The translations under genes and the position numbers were made by a program. 64,000 nt of DNA, from NCBI GenBank assembly GCA_963575745.1, contig CAUYUJ010003636.1, positions 62,001 to 126,000 of the forward strand, read 5' to 3'. The DNA is from Prorocentrum cordatum. Taxonomy: Eukaryota; Sar; Dinophyceae; Prorocentrales; Prorocentraceae. Positions 10,940 through 21,119 of the stretch are shown piece by piece. Positions within the stretch are counted from its first letter, which is position 1; each line of letters starts with the position of its first letter. Under the pieces are notes generated by a model. That model was not told where the DNA came from and did not search any database. It saw only the letters and a list, made by a program, of their open reading frames with translations.

Positions 10940-13900
10940 CTGCGGGGAGTGCCGCAACAATGGCGGCAGCCGCCATGCTCGCCGCCCCGGCGCTCGCTGC
11001 TACCCTGCGCTGGGGCGCGGGCGCGGGCGCGGGGCCGGCTGCGCCGCCGGGGCCCCCGCCCCGCGGCAGGCGCCGCGCAGGCTTCGGCGCCGGCGCTCCC
11101 CGCGCCGGCGGCCCTCTCCGCGGAGGCCGCCGAGGAGCGGGACTTCGCCTACGATGACCTCGATCATCTAGCGGCCGCGGCCGCGGGCTTCCCGGGCCTC
11201 CTCGGGTGGCCCGCCGAGCTCGACGACGCGGCCGCGCTGGTCGCGACGCCGGGCGGCCTCGCGGGCCCTTCGGCCGTTGAGCTGGCTCGGGGAGTCGGGC
11301 TGGCGACCGAAGCCGATCAGCGAGGGGGCGGCCCGGGCCTCAGTGCCCGGGGCGTCGGCGCCGCCGCCCGCGGCGTCGAGCGCGCCAGAGGCAGCCCAGA
11401 GATGCATCGTGTACAACGAGAACTGTGGGCACTCCTACGGGGGGGCGCTCAGCGCGTCGTCGCGGACCAGCCCGACCGCCGCGCCGCGCCAGACATCACC
11501 GTCGAGGGCGATCGAGGACGATGGCCGCGACGAGGACGCGGAGGACGACGGCTACGAGGAGATGGGAGAGCCGCCAGCCCCAGGCCCTGAGCCGGCGCCC
11601 CGTCCAAGATGGAGACCGCCCTCGGCTCGCTGCCAGCCAGGAGGGCGGCCTCCGCCCCGCCCGCGGCCGCCCCCGCCGGGCCTGCCGCCGCCTGGGGCTG
11701 GGCCGCCGCACTGCGGGCCCGCCAAGGCCGCGCGGCCGCCGCAACCAACCCCGCAGCGGGCCCTTTCGGGACCCCGCTCCGCGAAGCCCAGGGATTCATC
11801 ACTTTCGGGGGGCACGCGCCGGTCGTCAACGATCTGGACCTCGGCCCCTGTGGCGCCGGGATACCGATGCATGCTGATCATGGGCCGGGGCTGTCTGGAC
11901 TTCGCCGTCGCAGTCGACGCCCTTCAGTTCAGCCCAATTCGGGCGTGCCTCGGGCGCTGCGGGCGCCGCGGCCGCCCGCCGCCCCCTGGGCCGCCCCCGC
12001 CGCCGCCGCCGAAGCTGGCCGGGCCCGGGGCCTCGCGCCCGGTCGACGGCGCGAGGTGCAGCGACGGGCGGGCCCGAGGGGCCAATGGCCACACTCGCCG
12101 CCTTAATCTTCGTCATGGAGGGGCAGGCGGCGCGCGTCAGCCGGGGGCCGAGGCCAGGGCCCCGGCTCGCGCGTCGGGCCTTATCTACGGCTACGAGACG
12201 GTTCGGGGGTTAACTTCGGGGCGCCTCCGACGCTACTTGGAGGAGGCGCCTACTAAGAGGCCCCACCTGCGTCGCGAGGCACCGCGAAGGACCTGGGCGA
12301 GTACGCGTTGCACCCCGACACCTACAACCACGTGGATGCGGTCGACCTGGTCGAATTGGGCCAGCTCGCCGAGGGCAGAGGGCAGAAGGCCCGCCGAGTT
12401 GGACCTTGCCGAGGGCAGAAGCTGGGGCTGGTCGCCCAAGGTTGCCGCTGCCTTGTCGGCAGCTGCGGCTGCACCAGGCGCCGGGGCGCCCGCGGCTGCC
12501 GCCGGCGCTGCAGCGCGCGCCCGCGCGGACCGCGCCCCCCGCCTGAGATCGCCGCGCGCGGCGACCTCTCGGGGGCGGAGTCCGAGCCTGAGAAGCGGAC
12601 CATGTCCTCTACGACCGGGGCAGGCACGCGCAGCGGCTGGCGGCAAGCGCCGAGACCGAGCCGCGCGCGACGCCGCGCCCCTGCTCGCGGAGGACGCCGA
12701 GCTGTCGGGCATGCATGGAGCGGCGCTGCGCGCGGGTCGGCTGCCTCCGCCTTGCGACGCGGTCGCCCATGGGACTCGCTCTGCGCTGACCGCGCCGACG
12801 CCTCGGGGCCAAGCCCGCGGCCAGCCGCTGCCGACCCCGCCTGAAACCCCTCTGGAGCTCGGCGCGCGGCCGGCGACGAAGGGCGCCCCTCGGCGTTGAG
12901 CCGCTGAGGCGTCGAGGCGCCCGTGGCCCAGCTGAGCGAGCTTCGCCCCCTGGCTGCCGAGCAGGGCGAGGGGCGCGTCGCACTGGTCGCGAGCCGCGAC
13001 GACGACATGCATGCTGCGCCTTTGGAGCCGCTGCGTCGCCGTCGGCTCGGATGGGGCGGCTGGCGGCTGCCCGCGCTCGCACTGGGCGGCGGAGGTGCCG
13101 CGCCAGGTGGGCCCCCTCGCCAGCGGCCGCCTGGCCGCAGAGGCTCGAGCTGCAGGGGCCTCGCGCCGACCCTCGCTGAACGCCCCCTGCAGGGCGCGGC
13201 CGCAGACGACCGCGGCGCGGGGCGCGCCAGGCTCAGCCTCTCGCAGAGGCACAAGAGGCTGGGCCGCCTCGAGCACGCGCTGGTGAACTTCCCCGCGCTG
13301 AAGGGGCATGCCGGCGAGGCCGCGGAGACCGGGGAATTCGATGGGGCAGACGGGGGCGCCGGCCCCGCCGACTCCGAGAGCCGAGGTCTTTCCCGGAGGG
13401 CCCGCCGCAGCCGCGGCAGCAGCCCGAGGGCGAGCCGCCGATCCGAAGGATCAGGAGCCCCCATCAGCAACGATCTGATCGACCTGCTGCGGGATCATCA
13501 GCCGGAGCCCGAGGTCCCGGACAAGCCCCGAGGCCCTGCGCGCCCTCATCTCCGAGGAGGCGCCGACGCATCGCGTGGCGAAAGAGTTCCTGGAGGAGCG
13601 ACGGCTGAAGAGCACAGACATCGACGCCGCTGAGCAGCTCCAGCGCAAGGGCGGGTTTGACGACATGGGCTCGGCCGCTGACGCGATCGTGGAGGCTCTG
13701 CTGTGCGTCGCTGGGCCAGACGGCCCCGCGGCGCTGCCTGGCGCGGAGGTCGAGGCCCCGCGGGCCCTCGCGCGCGCTCTGGCAGCGCAAAGCCTCCGAA
13801 CCCGCGCCGCCGCCCACAGCGGCGTCTACCCGGTGCCGGCCGAGGGTGCCCAGGCCCAGCGCCCTGGCGCGAGGCTCGCGGGCGCCCTCCCGGCGCGCGA

Positions 13901-15424
13901 GCCCCGCCCGCCAAGGCCGCGGCGTTCGAGGAGAGGGCACCCTGCTCCCGAGGAGGTCAAGCCGACATCGTTCGGGGGAGACAGCAGTTGTTATAGCTGG
14001 GCGAGGACGATGCTGGGAAGGAGGTCGAGCCGCCGGGCCCCTTCCGCATCGAGTCGCCTGCCTCCACGCCAGGGGGCGTAGGCGCCCGCGCCATTCCCGC
14101 TGCTGAGCGGCCATGCCGTCGGCTTCGCAGCGCCGCCACTGCGGGGCACCAGCCAGCAGCTCGGCCTGGCCCGGCCGGGGCCACGAGGTCTTGCGTCGGT
14201 AGCCGCGCAACCGTTGCGCCCTCGAGCCTGGGCGCCCACGCGCGGGTGACCCCCCGCGCGGCTGCGAACCACTTCGATGGCCCCCCCGCCCAGCAGACCG
14301 CCGGAGCGGCGCTGTCGGAGGCATCCCTGGCCGGGGGCAGCCGCGCCCTAGCCCGCTGCGATAAAGTCACGGCGGTGGGCCGCGCGGGCACCGGGGCCCC
14401 GAGGTCCAGGAAGCTCGCCGGCGGACGACATCGCCTTCGCAATGTCCGAGGACCGCGTCGAGCGAAGCCCGCTGAGCAGCATCGCGCGCGAGGAGGAGCT
14501 CAAGGGCTCGGCGGCCAGGGGCTGCAACAAGTTCAGCGCGAGGGCGCGCGTGGGCGACCTAGGCCAGGCACTCGCCAAGTCCCTGCTCAAGACGGCCGAG
14601 TGCCCCAGCGCCCTGCTGCTGCACCGCCAATAGCCGACCCCGCTGGACTACCGCCGGATGCTAAAGGGGGCGCGCGCTGCAAGGGGGCCCGCCCCGCTAA
14701 CTTGCCCCCGCCGACCGGCCGTCCGCCCGAGGAACGCCCCGAGGACTTTGCGCCGCCAGCGGGGAACGGGCGGGGGGCCAGCCCGCGCCAGCGCCAGGCT
14801 CGCAACGGCGCCTAGGTGTTCGCACGTGTCTGCGACGAGGAACACTGGGGCCCCGTGGCGAAGGCCCTAGAGGGCCCGCGCAGCTTGTGCGAGGACATCC
14901 TGCGGAAGTACAACCCACCGATCTGCCGGGTCCCCTAGGGAAAGCCCCACTGGATAGACGGCGGGGGGGGGGCCACCCGGGGCGCGCAGGAGGCGCGCCT
15001 CGCGCTCGATAAGGAACAGGCGCGCAATGGGGACGTCGTCTTCACGGCCCCGGGCCGATGGGAAGGCTTTCCTGCGGCCCCCTGGCACCTGGCCTCCCGG
15101 GCCGGGGCCCGCGGGCTACTTCGTGGAGGCCACCGAGCGCCTGGAGAAGATGCCGCGCCCACTGGGACCGCGCGCGCCCGCGCAGGAGGAGGGGTCAGCG
15201 CCGCCACGGAGGGGCCGCAGGCTCCGCCGTCGCCGCCGCCCCCAGGGGGGGCGCAGGCGCCCGGGCAGGCGGCCGGCGGGCGAGGACGGGGAAGGCGCCC
15301 CCGTCCGCCCCGGTCGCGGCCAAGGCACTGCAGCCCACCCCCGGGGGGGGGGGGGGGCAAGAGCTCGCGCCCCGCGGGCCGCCCGCTCTCCGCTGACGAG
15401 CAGAAGCGCGCGAATGCCCATGCC

Positions 15425-15530
15425 CCTGGCGATCGCAACGGCCGAATTTTGTGCGACGCCGCCTGCTGGGGCGGCTGCCGCCGCAAGGCTGGCGATTGCC
15501 CCCGCGGCCCGCGCGTCGAGCCGAAGGGCG
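15425..15530 (+). pseudogene. Cys-rich (CCCH-like) finger in decayed element
   Basis: A plus-strand frame reads RNGRILCDAACWGGCRRKAG and then DCPRGPRVEPKG. The cysteines C...C...C...CP resemble a degenerate CCCH or knuckle-type nucleic-acid-binding finger, a common Gag-side feature of retroelements. The family assignment is an inference. Confidence 0.35.
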
Positions 15531-16989
15531 TGATCGGCATGGTCAAGCTGCTCCGCTGCGGGACAACGCCAGCCGGTCAGGCGGCGGCCCGCAAGGCCGA
15601 CGGGGATCGCCGATGCCCAGGAAAAGGCGGCCTCCGCCGCCGCGGCCGGGACAGCCCGACAGGGGCACGGCAGCGCTCTCGCGCCCCGCGCCGACGCGGA
15701 GGCCTCGCCCACGGAGGAATACAAGGACTTCAACGTCACTGGCCTCGAGCACGATCTCCAGGAGATAGTCCGTGGCCCGACGCGAGCCGGCGCTAGGACC
15801 GCGCACCGTCCGCCAAGGCAGTCGCAAAGCGGCCCGTTGCGCCGGAGCTGGAGCCCGCCGCCCGGGAGCTCGTCGACCAGATGCAGGGGGCGACCAACTC
15901 CGAGGAGGGGAAGCGGATCTGAGGCGCCCACCCGCGCCTGGCCCCCCATTGCCGCGGGCGCCTCGCGGACGGCGGCAGCGCCCCGGGGGGCTCGCCGAGG
16001 CGCTCCGCGTCGCAATCGAGCAAGGAGACGAGGAGCTGGCGGAGCTAGCCAGGCCCTGCCTCGAACGGGCGGAGCCCGCGCCCAAGGAAGGAGGCCCGCC
16101 CCTGCCCCGACGATCTCGGCGCTGCGCTGGGGGGGCGAGCCGAAGCGAGCCGAAGCGCGGGTGCGCGGCAGCCGCCGGGAGGGTGGACTACCAGGACATC
16201 CTGACGACCGACGAGGAGCTCGCAGACTGCATGCGCGACCTGAGGGACGGGGGCCGTGAGCGGCGGCAAGGCGTGAACCTGAACGCGGCCGCCGCCTACC
16301 TGCGCGCCATGCACCGGGAGCTCCCGACCACGGATGCCGACGTGCAGCTCGCGCTCGGGTGGCGGATGGCAACTTGGAAGGGCGCCCAAGAGGCGTCGCG
16401 TTCTTGGGGGGGCCGCCATCGCCGGCCAACCCCGCCGGGAGCGACCTGCGCGCGTTCATCCACGACCCCCTCCCCCACGCCCACCACGACGAGGACTTCG
16501 GAAGCTTCGCCGCCTGCCCCCCGCCCGACCTCGAGCGGGCCGCGCCCCGCGTCGCGCGGGTGGGCGCGTGGGACAACCCTCGGTTGAGGATTGTCCTGGG
16601 GCGCTGCTACGAAGGGCCTCGACGCGCGGGTGCTGCTGCGCAAATGCCCCGCGCAGATGAAGCTCGCGGACGCGGCCGCCAGCGCGGCCGACCTCATCGC
16701 CGAGGTGAGCACGGGCGGCCCCCCACCGAGATCATGGCGAACGGCTGGGCTGCCCGCTTGGACTCGGCGCCCTGCGCCCCGGGGGGCGCGGCGAAGCGCT
16801 GCCCTCGCTGCCGCGAGGCACAATGGCAGGAAACAGATCGCACGGCGGGGCGCGCGCCGCGCGACCCGCGCTGGCGCCCGCTCGCCAACCGATCCCTCGC
16901 GCGGCCCGCTGGGCACAGGCCATGGCCGCCAGGGGCGCAACGGCGGGGGCGCCCGTCAAGCTGCGCGAGGACCCCACCCGCCGCCAGGG

Positions 16990-17515
16990 GCCGCGAGGGG
17001 ATCGCGGCGCCCGCCGAGGTCCGCAAGGCGCTCCTTCAGGACGCGATCAGTCAACGCTACCCCCACTGGTGGCTGGGATTACCCTGCGCCAACTTCTACT
17101 CCAGAAGCGAGGCGAACGAAACTACCCGCGCACAGGGGCTGCCCGCGGGCCGACCAGACAGAACCGACTGGGAGAAGGAAGGCGCGCAGCACGCGACGTG
17201 CTCGGCCACCGCCGCCGACCGCGGGACGCTGCCGACAGCGGAGAATCCGGCGCCCGAAGGCCGCTGCCCAGCCGCCTTCAAGCTGCGCTGCTGGCGGCGC
17301 GTGCAAGCGCGGCCGAACGTCCTCATCGCGCCGCTGGACACGCACCCCCATGACTCATGACCTGGGCGCCCTGCCGGATGCACCGCCAAGGGCCGAGGCG
17401 AGCGCGGAGGACGCAGCGGACCTGGCTGGACACCTGCGCCAAGGAGCTGATCCACGCGGTCGCCCGCTGCCCAGGGCGGAGCGCCATCCGCCAGCACGCA
17501 GTCCTGGAGGGGCGC
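16990..17515 (+). pseudogene. Methyltransferase-like domain remnant
   Basis: A frame ending at 17360 contains RYPHWWLGLPCANF, then TAENPAPEGRCPAAFKLRCW about 60 residues later. A second frame from about 17420 continues TWLDTCAKELIHAVARCPGR and ends at a stop near 17517. PC (motif IV) and EN (motif VI) are hallmarks of C5-cytosine methyltransferase-type folds. Methyltransferase capture by retrotransposons is reported in dinoflagellates. The SAM-binding loop is not recognised upstream, the domain is split by a frameshift, and activity is unlikely. Confidence 0.4.
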
Positions 17516-18489
17516 TAGCGGGGCGGCGGCGCGGGCAGCTGCCGCGCGCCCGGCGCGCGCGCGCCGACGCCCTGGCCAAGGCCGCGACCGACGCCGCGGT
17601 CAAGGCCACGCTGGCGCGCGGGGCCCGTCTGGGGGGAAGGCGCCCCCCGCCTCCAAAAAATCGGCCCGCTTCGCCCTCGAGCAGAGCGCCGGCGAGGGGC
17701 GGGGGGGGGAGAGGCGCAGCCGAAGGGAGATTCGGAGGCCCGCAGGCAGTGAGCGAAGGCTGCGGCAGCGCAGCCCCCCCCCGAGTTCGCCGCCGCGCCC
17801 GCGGAGGTCGGCGCTGCCAATGCGTGCGCGGGCGGAGAAGAGGAGCTGGAGGTGCCGGGAGTGCCGGGGCCGGCAGCGCCGCGCGCGCCGTCCCGCCGGC
17901 CCGGGCCGCCGCAGATCTGCGCAGCCGCCAGTCGAGGCCGCGTTGGCGGAGTCCGCCCAAACCCCCGGCACCGCGGCCAGGGCGTTCTGGCAGCGCCGCC
18001 AAGCCAGGGGGGGCCGAAGAAGGCCATCCATCGCGCTGGGCACCGGGCTGGTCGAGGCCGCCGGTGGCTGGGAGGCCGCGGTGGACTGCGCTCGCCATGA
18101 AGGGGCGGGGGCGGGAGCGCCCCAACTGCCTGGGCTGGGTGCGCAACGCGGGCCTGGGGAACGCCGTGGACGGCAGGCCCCATCGCCTGCGTCAGGCACC
18201 GGGCCACGGCGGGCGTCGAGCTCGACGCGGGGGGGCCAGTCCGACGGCGCGCCCCGCCCCGCGTCTCCGCTGGCGAACGCTGCGAGGAGGCGCGTGCCAA
18301 AGGTTTGGGAGGACGCGCGGGAAGGCTGCGCCTTGCTGGCCCGGACGGACGCGCCGGGGATTGAAGAGCCCACAGGGCCCAGTCCCGAATCAAAGCCCCG
18401 ATCGCACGCTGAGCGCAGGGGGTCGCTTCGCGACGCGAACGCGATGCGCGCGAAGGCGAGCCGCCCGCCGGCGAAGCGGCCGCGCCATC

Positions 18490-18673
18490 GCGAGGCGGCG
18501 CGGCAGGTCATGCGGCGGCGGGCCCGCCGCCTGGAGCTGCCAGCGCTGATCGCGAAGCGCGACGTCAAGGCGGCGTTCAACTTGGCCCAGATCTGCCAGG
18601 GGGGCGCGTGGCTGTTCGAGCAGGCACCTCCCTTGAGGGTCCAATCTCTTCGAATTAGCAATGTAGGTCCTTA
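18490..18673 (+). pseudogene. Truncated reverse transcriptase N-terminus
   Basis: The frame reads ARRLELPALIAKRDVKAAFN and LAQICQGGAWLFEQ. The AKRDVKAAF part resembles reverse-transcriptase motif A, with the first catalytic Asp. The sequence stops resembling a polymerase at about 18620 and the frame ends at 18672-18674, so motifs B and C are absent. This is a truncation, consistent with a 5' fragment of a dead element. Confidence 0.4.
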
Positions 18674-18827
18674 ATTAATTAGAGGAGTTAGTCTTCCCTT
18701 AATTAGCGGATGCAAGGTTTTCTCACATGTGGCTTAACGTTCGCAACATCGCTCGCTTCGGGCCCGTCGCCCCTCCTGTGCAGGAGGGAACAGAGGAAGG
18801 GGGAGGGGCAGGAAGGCGCTTGCACGA

Positions 18828-18848
18828 TCCGAGACGTTTTGGGTCAAG
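18828..18848 (+). other. Candidate relict spliced-leader sequence
   Basis: TTTTGGGTCAAG at 18837-18848 matches the 3' half of the dinoflagellate spliced leader (TTTTGGCTCAAG) at 11 of 12 bases, and the 21 nt window at about 15 of 21. It lies 53 bp before the best start codon of the gene at 18902. One such match is expected by chance every few hundred kilobases, so this is only suggestive. Confidence 0.3.
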
Positions 18849-18901
18849 CCAATCTTAATTGCTGCTGCATGCGATATCGCATTGTGTTTGTGCGCCGCTA
18901 C

Positions 18902-19783
18902 ATGTCTGATGCGCGCGTAAAGAATGCGGCTTCGGTGGGGGGCATGGAGAACTCGGTGAAGTCATGCCAGAAAGAAGCACTAGCCTTGAAGGTTTACTCG
19001 TCTGACATGGACGACGTGGTCGCCAACAACATGGGTTTCTTGGGCGGTTGCATCCAAATCACGCATCGGATCTCTGAGCCTCAACTGCGAGATGCGGGCG
19101 TTCATAGGCTCGGTATGCCGCAGGACGGCGCAAGCATGTATGCGAGGCAGATTTCGGCTGCTCTCTCGAACGTCCTCGGCAAGTGGAGAAGGGCCGTCGA
19201 CGCAACAAGAATGCACCCCGCAGCGAAGCAGACCGGTGACATTGGGAGGCTGCAGCCAGGCTCCAAGAAAACGAAGGCGATGGCCCCCAGCAGGAGCAGA
19301 TCCCCGTCGCGCGCGCGGGTTACAAACATCCCAGGCTTAGCCAGCGGGTCCGCGATGAGCCCAAGGTCAATCTACACGGCGTACAACGCGAAGGCACCGA
19401 TGGGCATCCCGCTGAGCAAGAAGACCTTGAAGCAGCACGCCAGCGACCCCATCAGCATCGCGTCCTCGCCAGGCGGCGCGGCCGCCCCCAAGAAAAACCT
19501 TCCCGCCGAGACGGGCGACGAGAAGAAGAAGAAGAAGAACGAGAAGCTCGAGATCTTCACCGTCGACTGCGAGCGCATGCTCCTGATAGGGCAGAGCGGA
19601 GCGACGACCGCGGAATACAAATTGGCGCCAGGGCCCGACGGCATGTGCACGGCCAAAGTGCACGGCGACGACAAGGAGACGGAGGTGCCGAATGCCATGT
19701 ACGAGACGTGGTCCAAGAGGAAGCCGAAGGGCAAGGGCGCGCCGCTCAAGAGACCCGCCGCTGCCGCGAAGAAGCCTGCATAG
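18902..19783 (+). CDS. Hypothetical Lys/Ala-rich protein, truncated
   Basis: 293 codons from the ATG at 18902. The frame is open back to 18710, but the upstream residues look like untranslated sequence. The N-terminal ~130 residues have ordinary mixed composition (MSDARVKNAASVGGMENSVK...) with no recognised domain. The middle is Ser/Arg/Lys-rich (SRSRSPSRAR) and suggests nuclear basic sequence. Around residues 215-230 there is KKKKKNEKLEIFTVDCERML, and the C-terminus is LKRPAAAAKKPA. It may be split by a frameshift, because another frame from about 19800 continues acidic EPDEVEAEDEEAP and ends YTVMWYKRGG just where a (TAG)n microsatellite begins. I do not recognise the family. Candidate roles such as a basic chromatin protein are speculation. 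Confidence 0.5.
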   Translation: MSDARVKNAASVGGMENSVKSCQKEALALKVYSSDMDDVVANNMGFLGGCIQITHRISEPQLRDAGVHRLGMPQDGASMYARQISAALSNVLGKWRRAVDATRMHPAAKQTGDIGRLQPGSKKTKAMAPSRSRSPSRARVTNIPGLASGSAMSPRSIYTAYNAKAPMGIPLSKKTLKQHASDPISIASSPGGAAAPKKNLPAETGDEKKKKKNEKLEIFTVDCERMLLIGQSGATTAEYKLAPGPDGMCTAKVHGDDKETEVPNAMYETWSKRKPKGKGAPLKRPAAAAKKPA

Positions 19784-19799
19784 GGGGCTTGGGACGAGG

Positions 19800-19982
19800 A
19801 GGAGCGCGCCCCGAGCGCCGAGGGGGAAAAGGACGGGGGCAGGAGGAGCAACTCGAGCCCGACGAGGTCGAGGCGGAAGACGAGGAGGCGCCCGCCGTCA
19901 AGAACGCGAAGCCCGCTGCAGCGGCGGCCTCCGAGCGGAACTACACCGTGATGTGGTACAAGAGGGGCGGGTGCAGTAGTAG

Positions 19983-19986
<4 letters not shown>
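19800..19986 (+). pseudogene. Probable frameshifted continuation ending in YTVMWYK
   Basis: In the frame ending at 19986 the peptide EPDEVEAEDEEAP, AAAAASERNYTVMWYKRGG reads as natural protein after the Lys-rich gene. It runs straight into (TAG)n, whose TAG phase stops it. I infer the last exon was interrupted by microsatellite insertion or expansion. Confidence 0.35.
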
Positions 19987-20070
<84 letters not shown>

Positions 20071-20110
20071 AAGTAGTAGTGGTAGTAGTAGTAGTAGTAG
20101 TAGTAGTAGC

Positions 20111-20182
<72 letters not shown>

Positions 20183-20214
20183 TAGTAGTAGTAGTCGTAG
20201 TAGTAGTCGTAGTC

Positions 20215-20274
<60 letters not shown>

Positions 20275-20345
20275 CAGTATAGGAATAGTAGTAGTAGCAG
20301 TCACTAGTCGTAGTAGTCGTAGTAGTCGTAGTAGTCGTAGTAGTC

Positions 20346-20415
<70 letters not shown>

Positions 20416-20426
20416 GAGGAGTAGTT

Positions 20427-20503
<77 letters not shown>

Positions 20504-20510
20504 AGTAGTG

Positions 20511-20546
<36 letters not shown>

Positions 20547-20548
20547 TC

Positions 20549-20624
<76 letters not shown>

Positions 20625-20626
20625 AA

Positions 20627-20692
<66 letters not shown>
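19978..20692 (+). repeat. (TAG)n microsatellite, left of gap
   Basis: More than 700 bp of nearly pure TAG/AGT/GTA triplets with rare interruptions (TCGTAGTAG, GTAGTGG, AATAGTAG), running into the N gap. Confidence 0.98.
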
Positions 20693-20792
20693 NNNNNNNN
20701 NNNNNNNNNNNNNNNNNNNNNNNNNNNNNNNNNNNNNNNNNNNNNNNNNNNNNNNNNNNNNNNNNNNNNNNNNNNNNNNNNNNNNNNNNNNN
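20693..20792. other. Assembly gap, 100 N
   Basis: Exactly 100 N, the conventional placeholder for a gap of unknown size. Confidence 0.99.
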
Positions 20793-20843
20793 ACTACTAC
20801 GACTACGACTACGACTACGACTACGACTACGACTACGACTACG

Positions 20844-20887
<44 letters not shown>

Positions 20888-20925
20888 CAGTCGAAGTAGT
20901 AGTTAGAGTAGTCGTAGTAGGGGGA
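20793..20925 (-). repeat. (TAC)n microsatellite, right of gap
   Basis: ACTACGACTACGACTACG followed by pure TAC triplets to about 20887, then CGTAGTAGT again. It is the complement strand of the repeat left of the gap. Confidence 0.95.
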
Positions 20926-21119
20926 GGAGGATGGGGAAGAGGAGGATGAGGAGGAAGAGGGGGAATATAAGGCAGGTGAATCGATCCGGGGGGCACGTGC
21001 GACAACTAGTGCCTGGCACATTCCTCACCAGGATCGGTTTCCAGCATCGAGGATGGCGAAGCTGGATGTGACATGGTTTGTGAACACACCTGGCATAAAA
21101 TAAGCATGTGGGGTTCCTC

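Larger units (their letters stand above)
10940..18660 (+). mobile_element. Very GC-rich decayed retroelement-like coding block
   Basis: About 7.7 kb of extremely GC-rich DNA in which natural-looking protein stretches on the plus strand jump between the three frames. Examples are a Lys/Glu-rich helix-like stretch at about 13530-13680, an SEDRVERSPLSSIAREEELK stretch at 14441-14633 and an Asp/Glu-rich stretch at 14815-14938. From left to right it holds a Cys-rich finger (about 15425-15530), a methyltransferase-like PC...EN region (about 17000-17515) and the start of a reverse transcriptase (about 18490-18670), where the block ends abruptly at an AT-rich junction. The order recalls methyltransferase-bearing retroelements of dinoflagellates, as I remember them. 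Whether the frameshifts are decay, introns or sequencing indels is not settled. Long Arg/Pro/Ala frames on both strands are composition artefacts. Confidence 0.45.

Noticed and set aside
11277-18549. Long Arg/Pro/Ala frames of 500-650 codons on both strands
   Set aside because: High GC removes stop codons on all frames. The natural-looking pieces jump between frames, so these long frames are composition artefacts.
20304-21005. A frame containing poly-X over the gap
   Set aside because: Translation of N and triplet repeats only.
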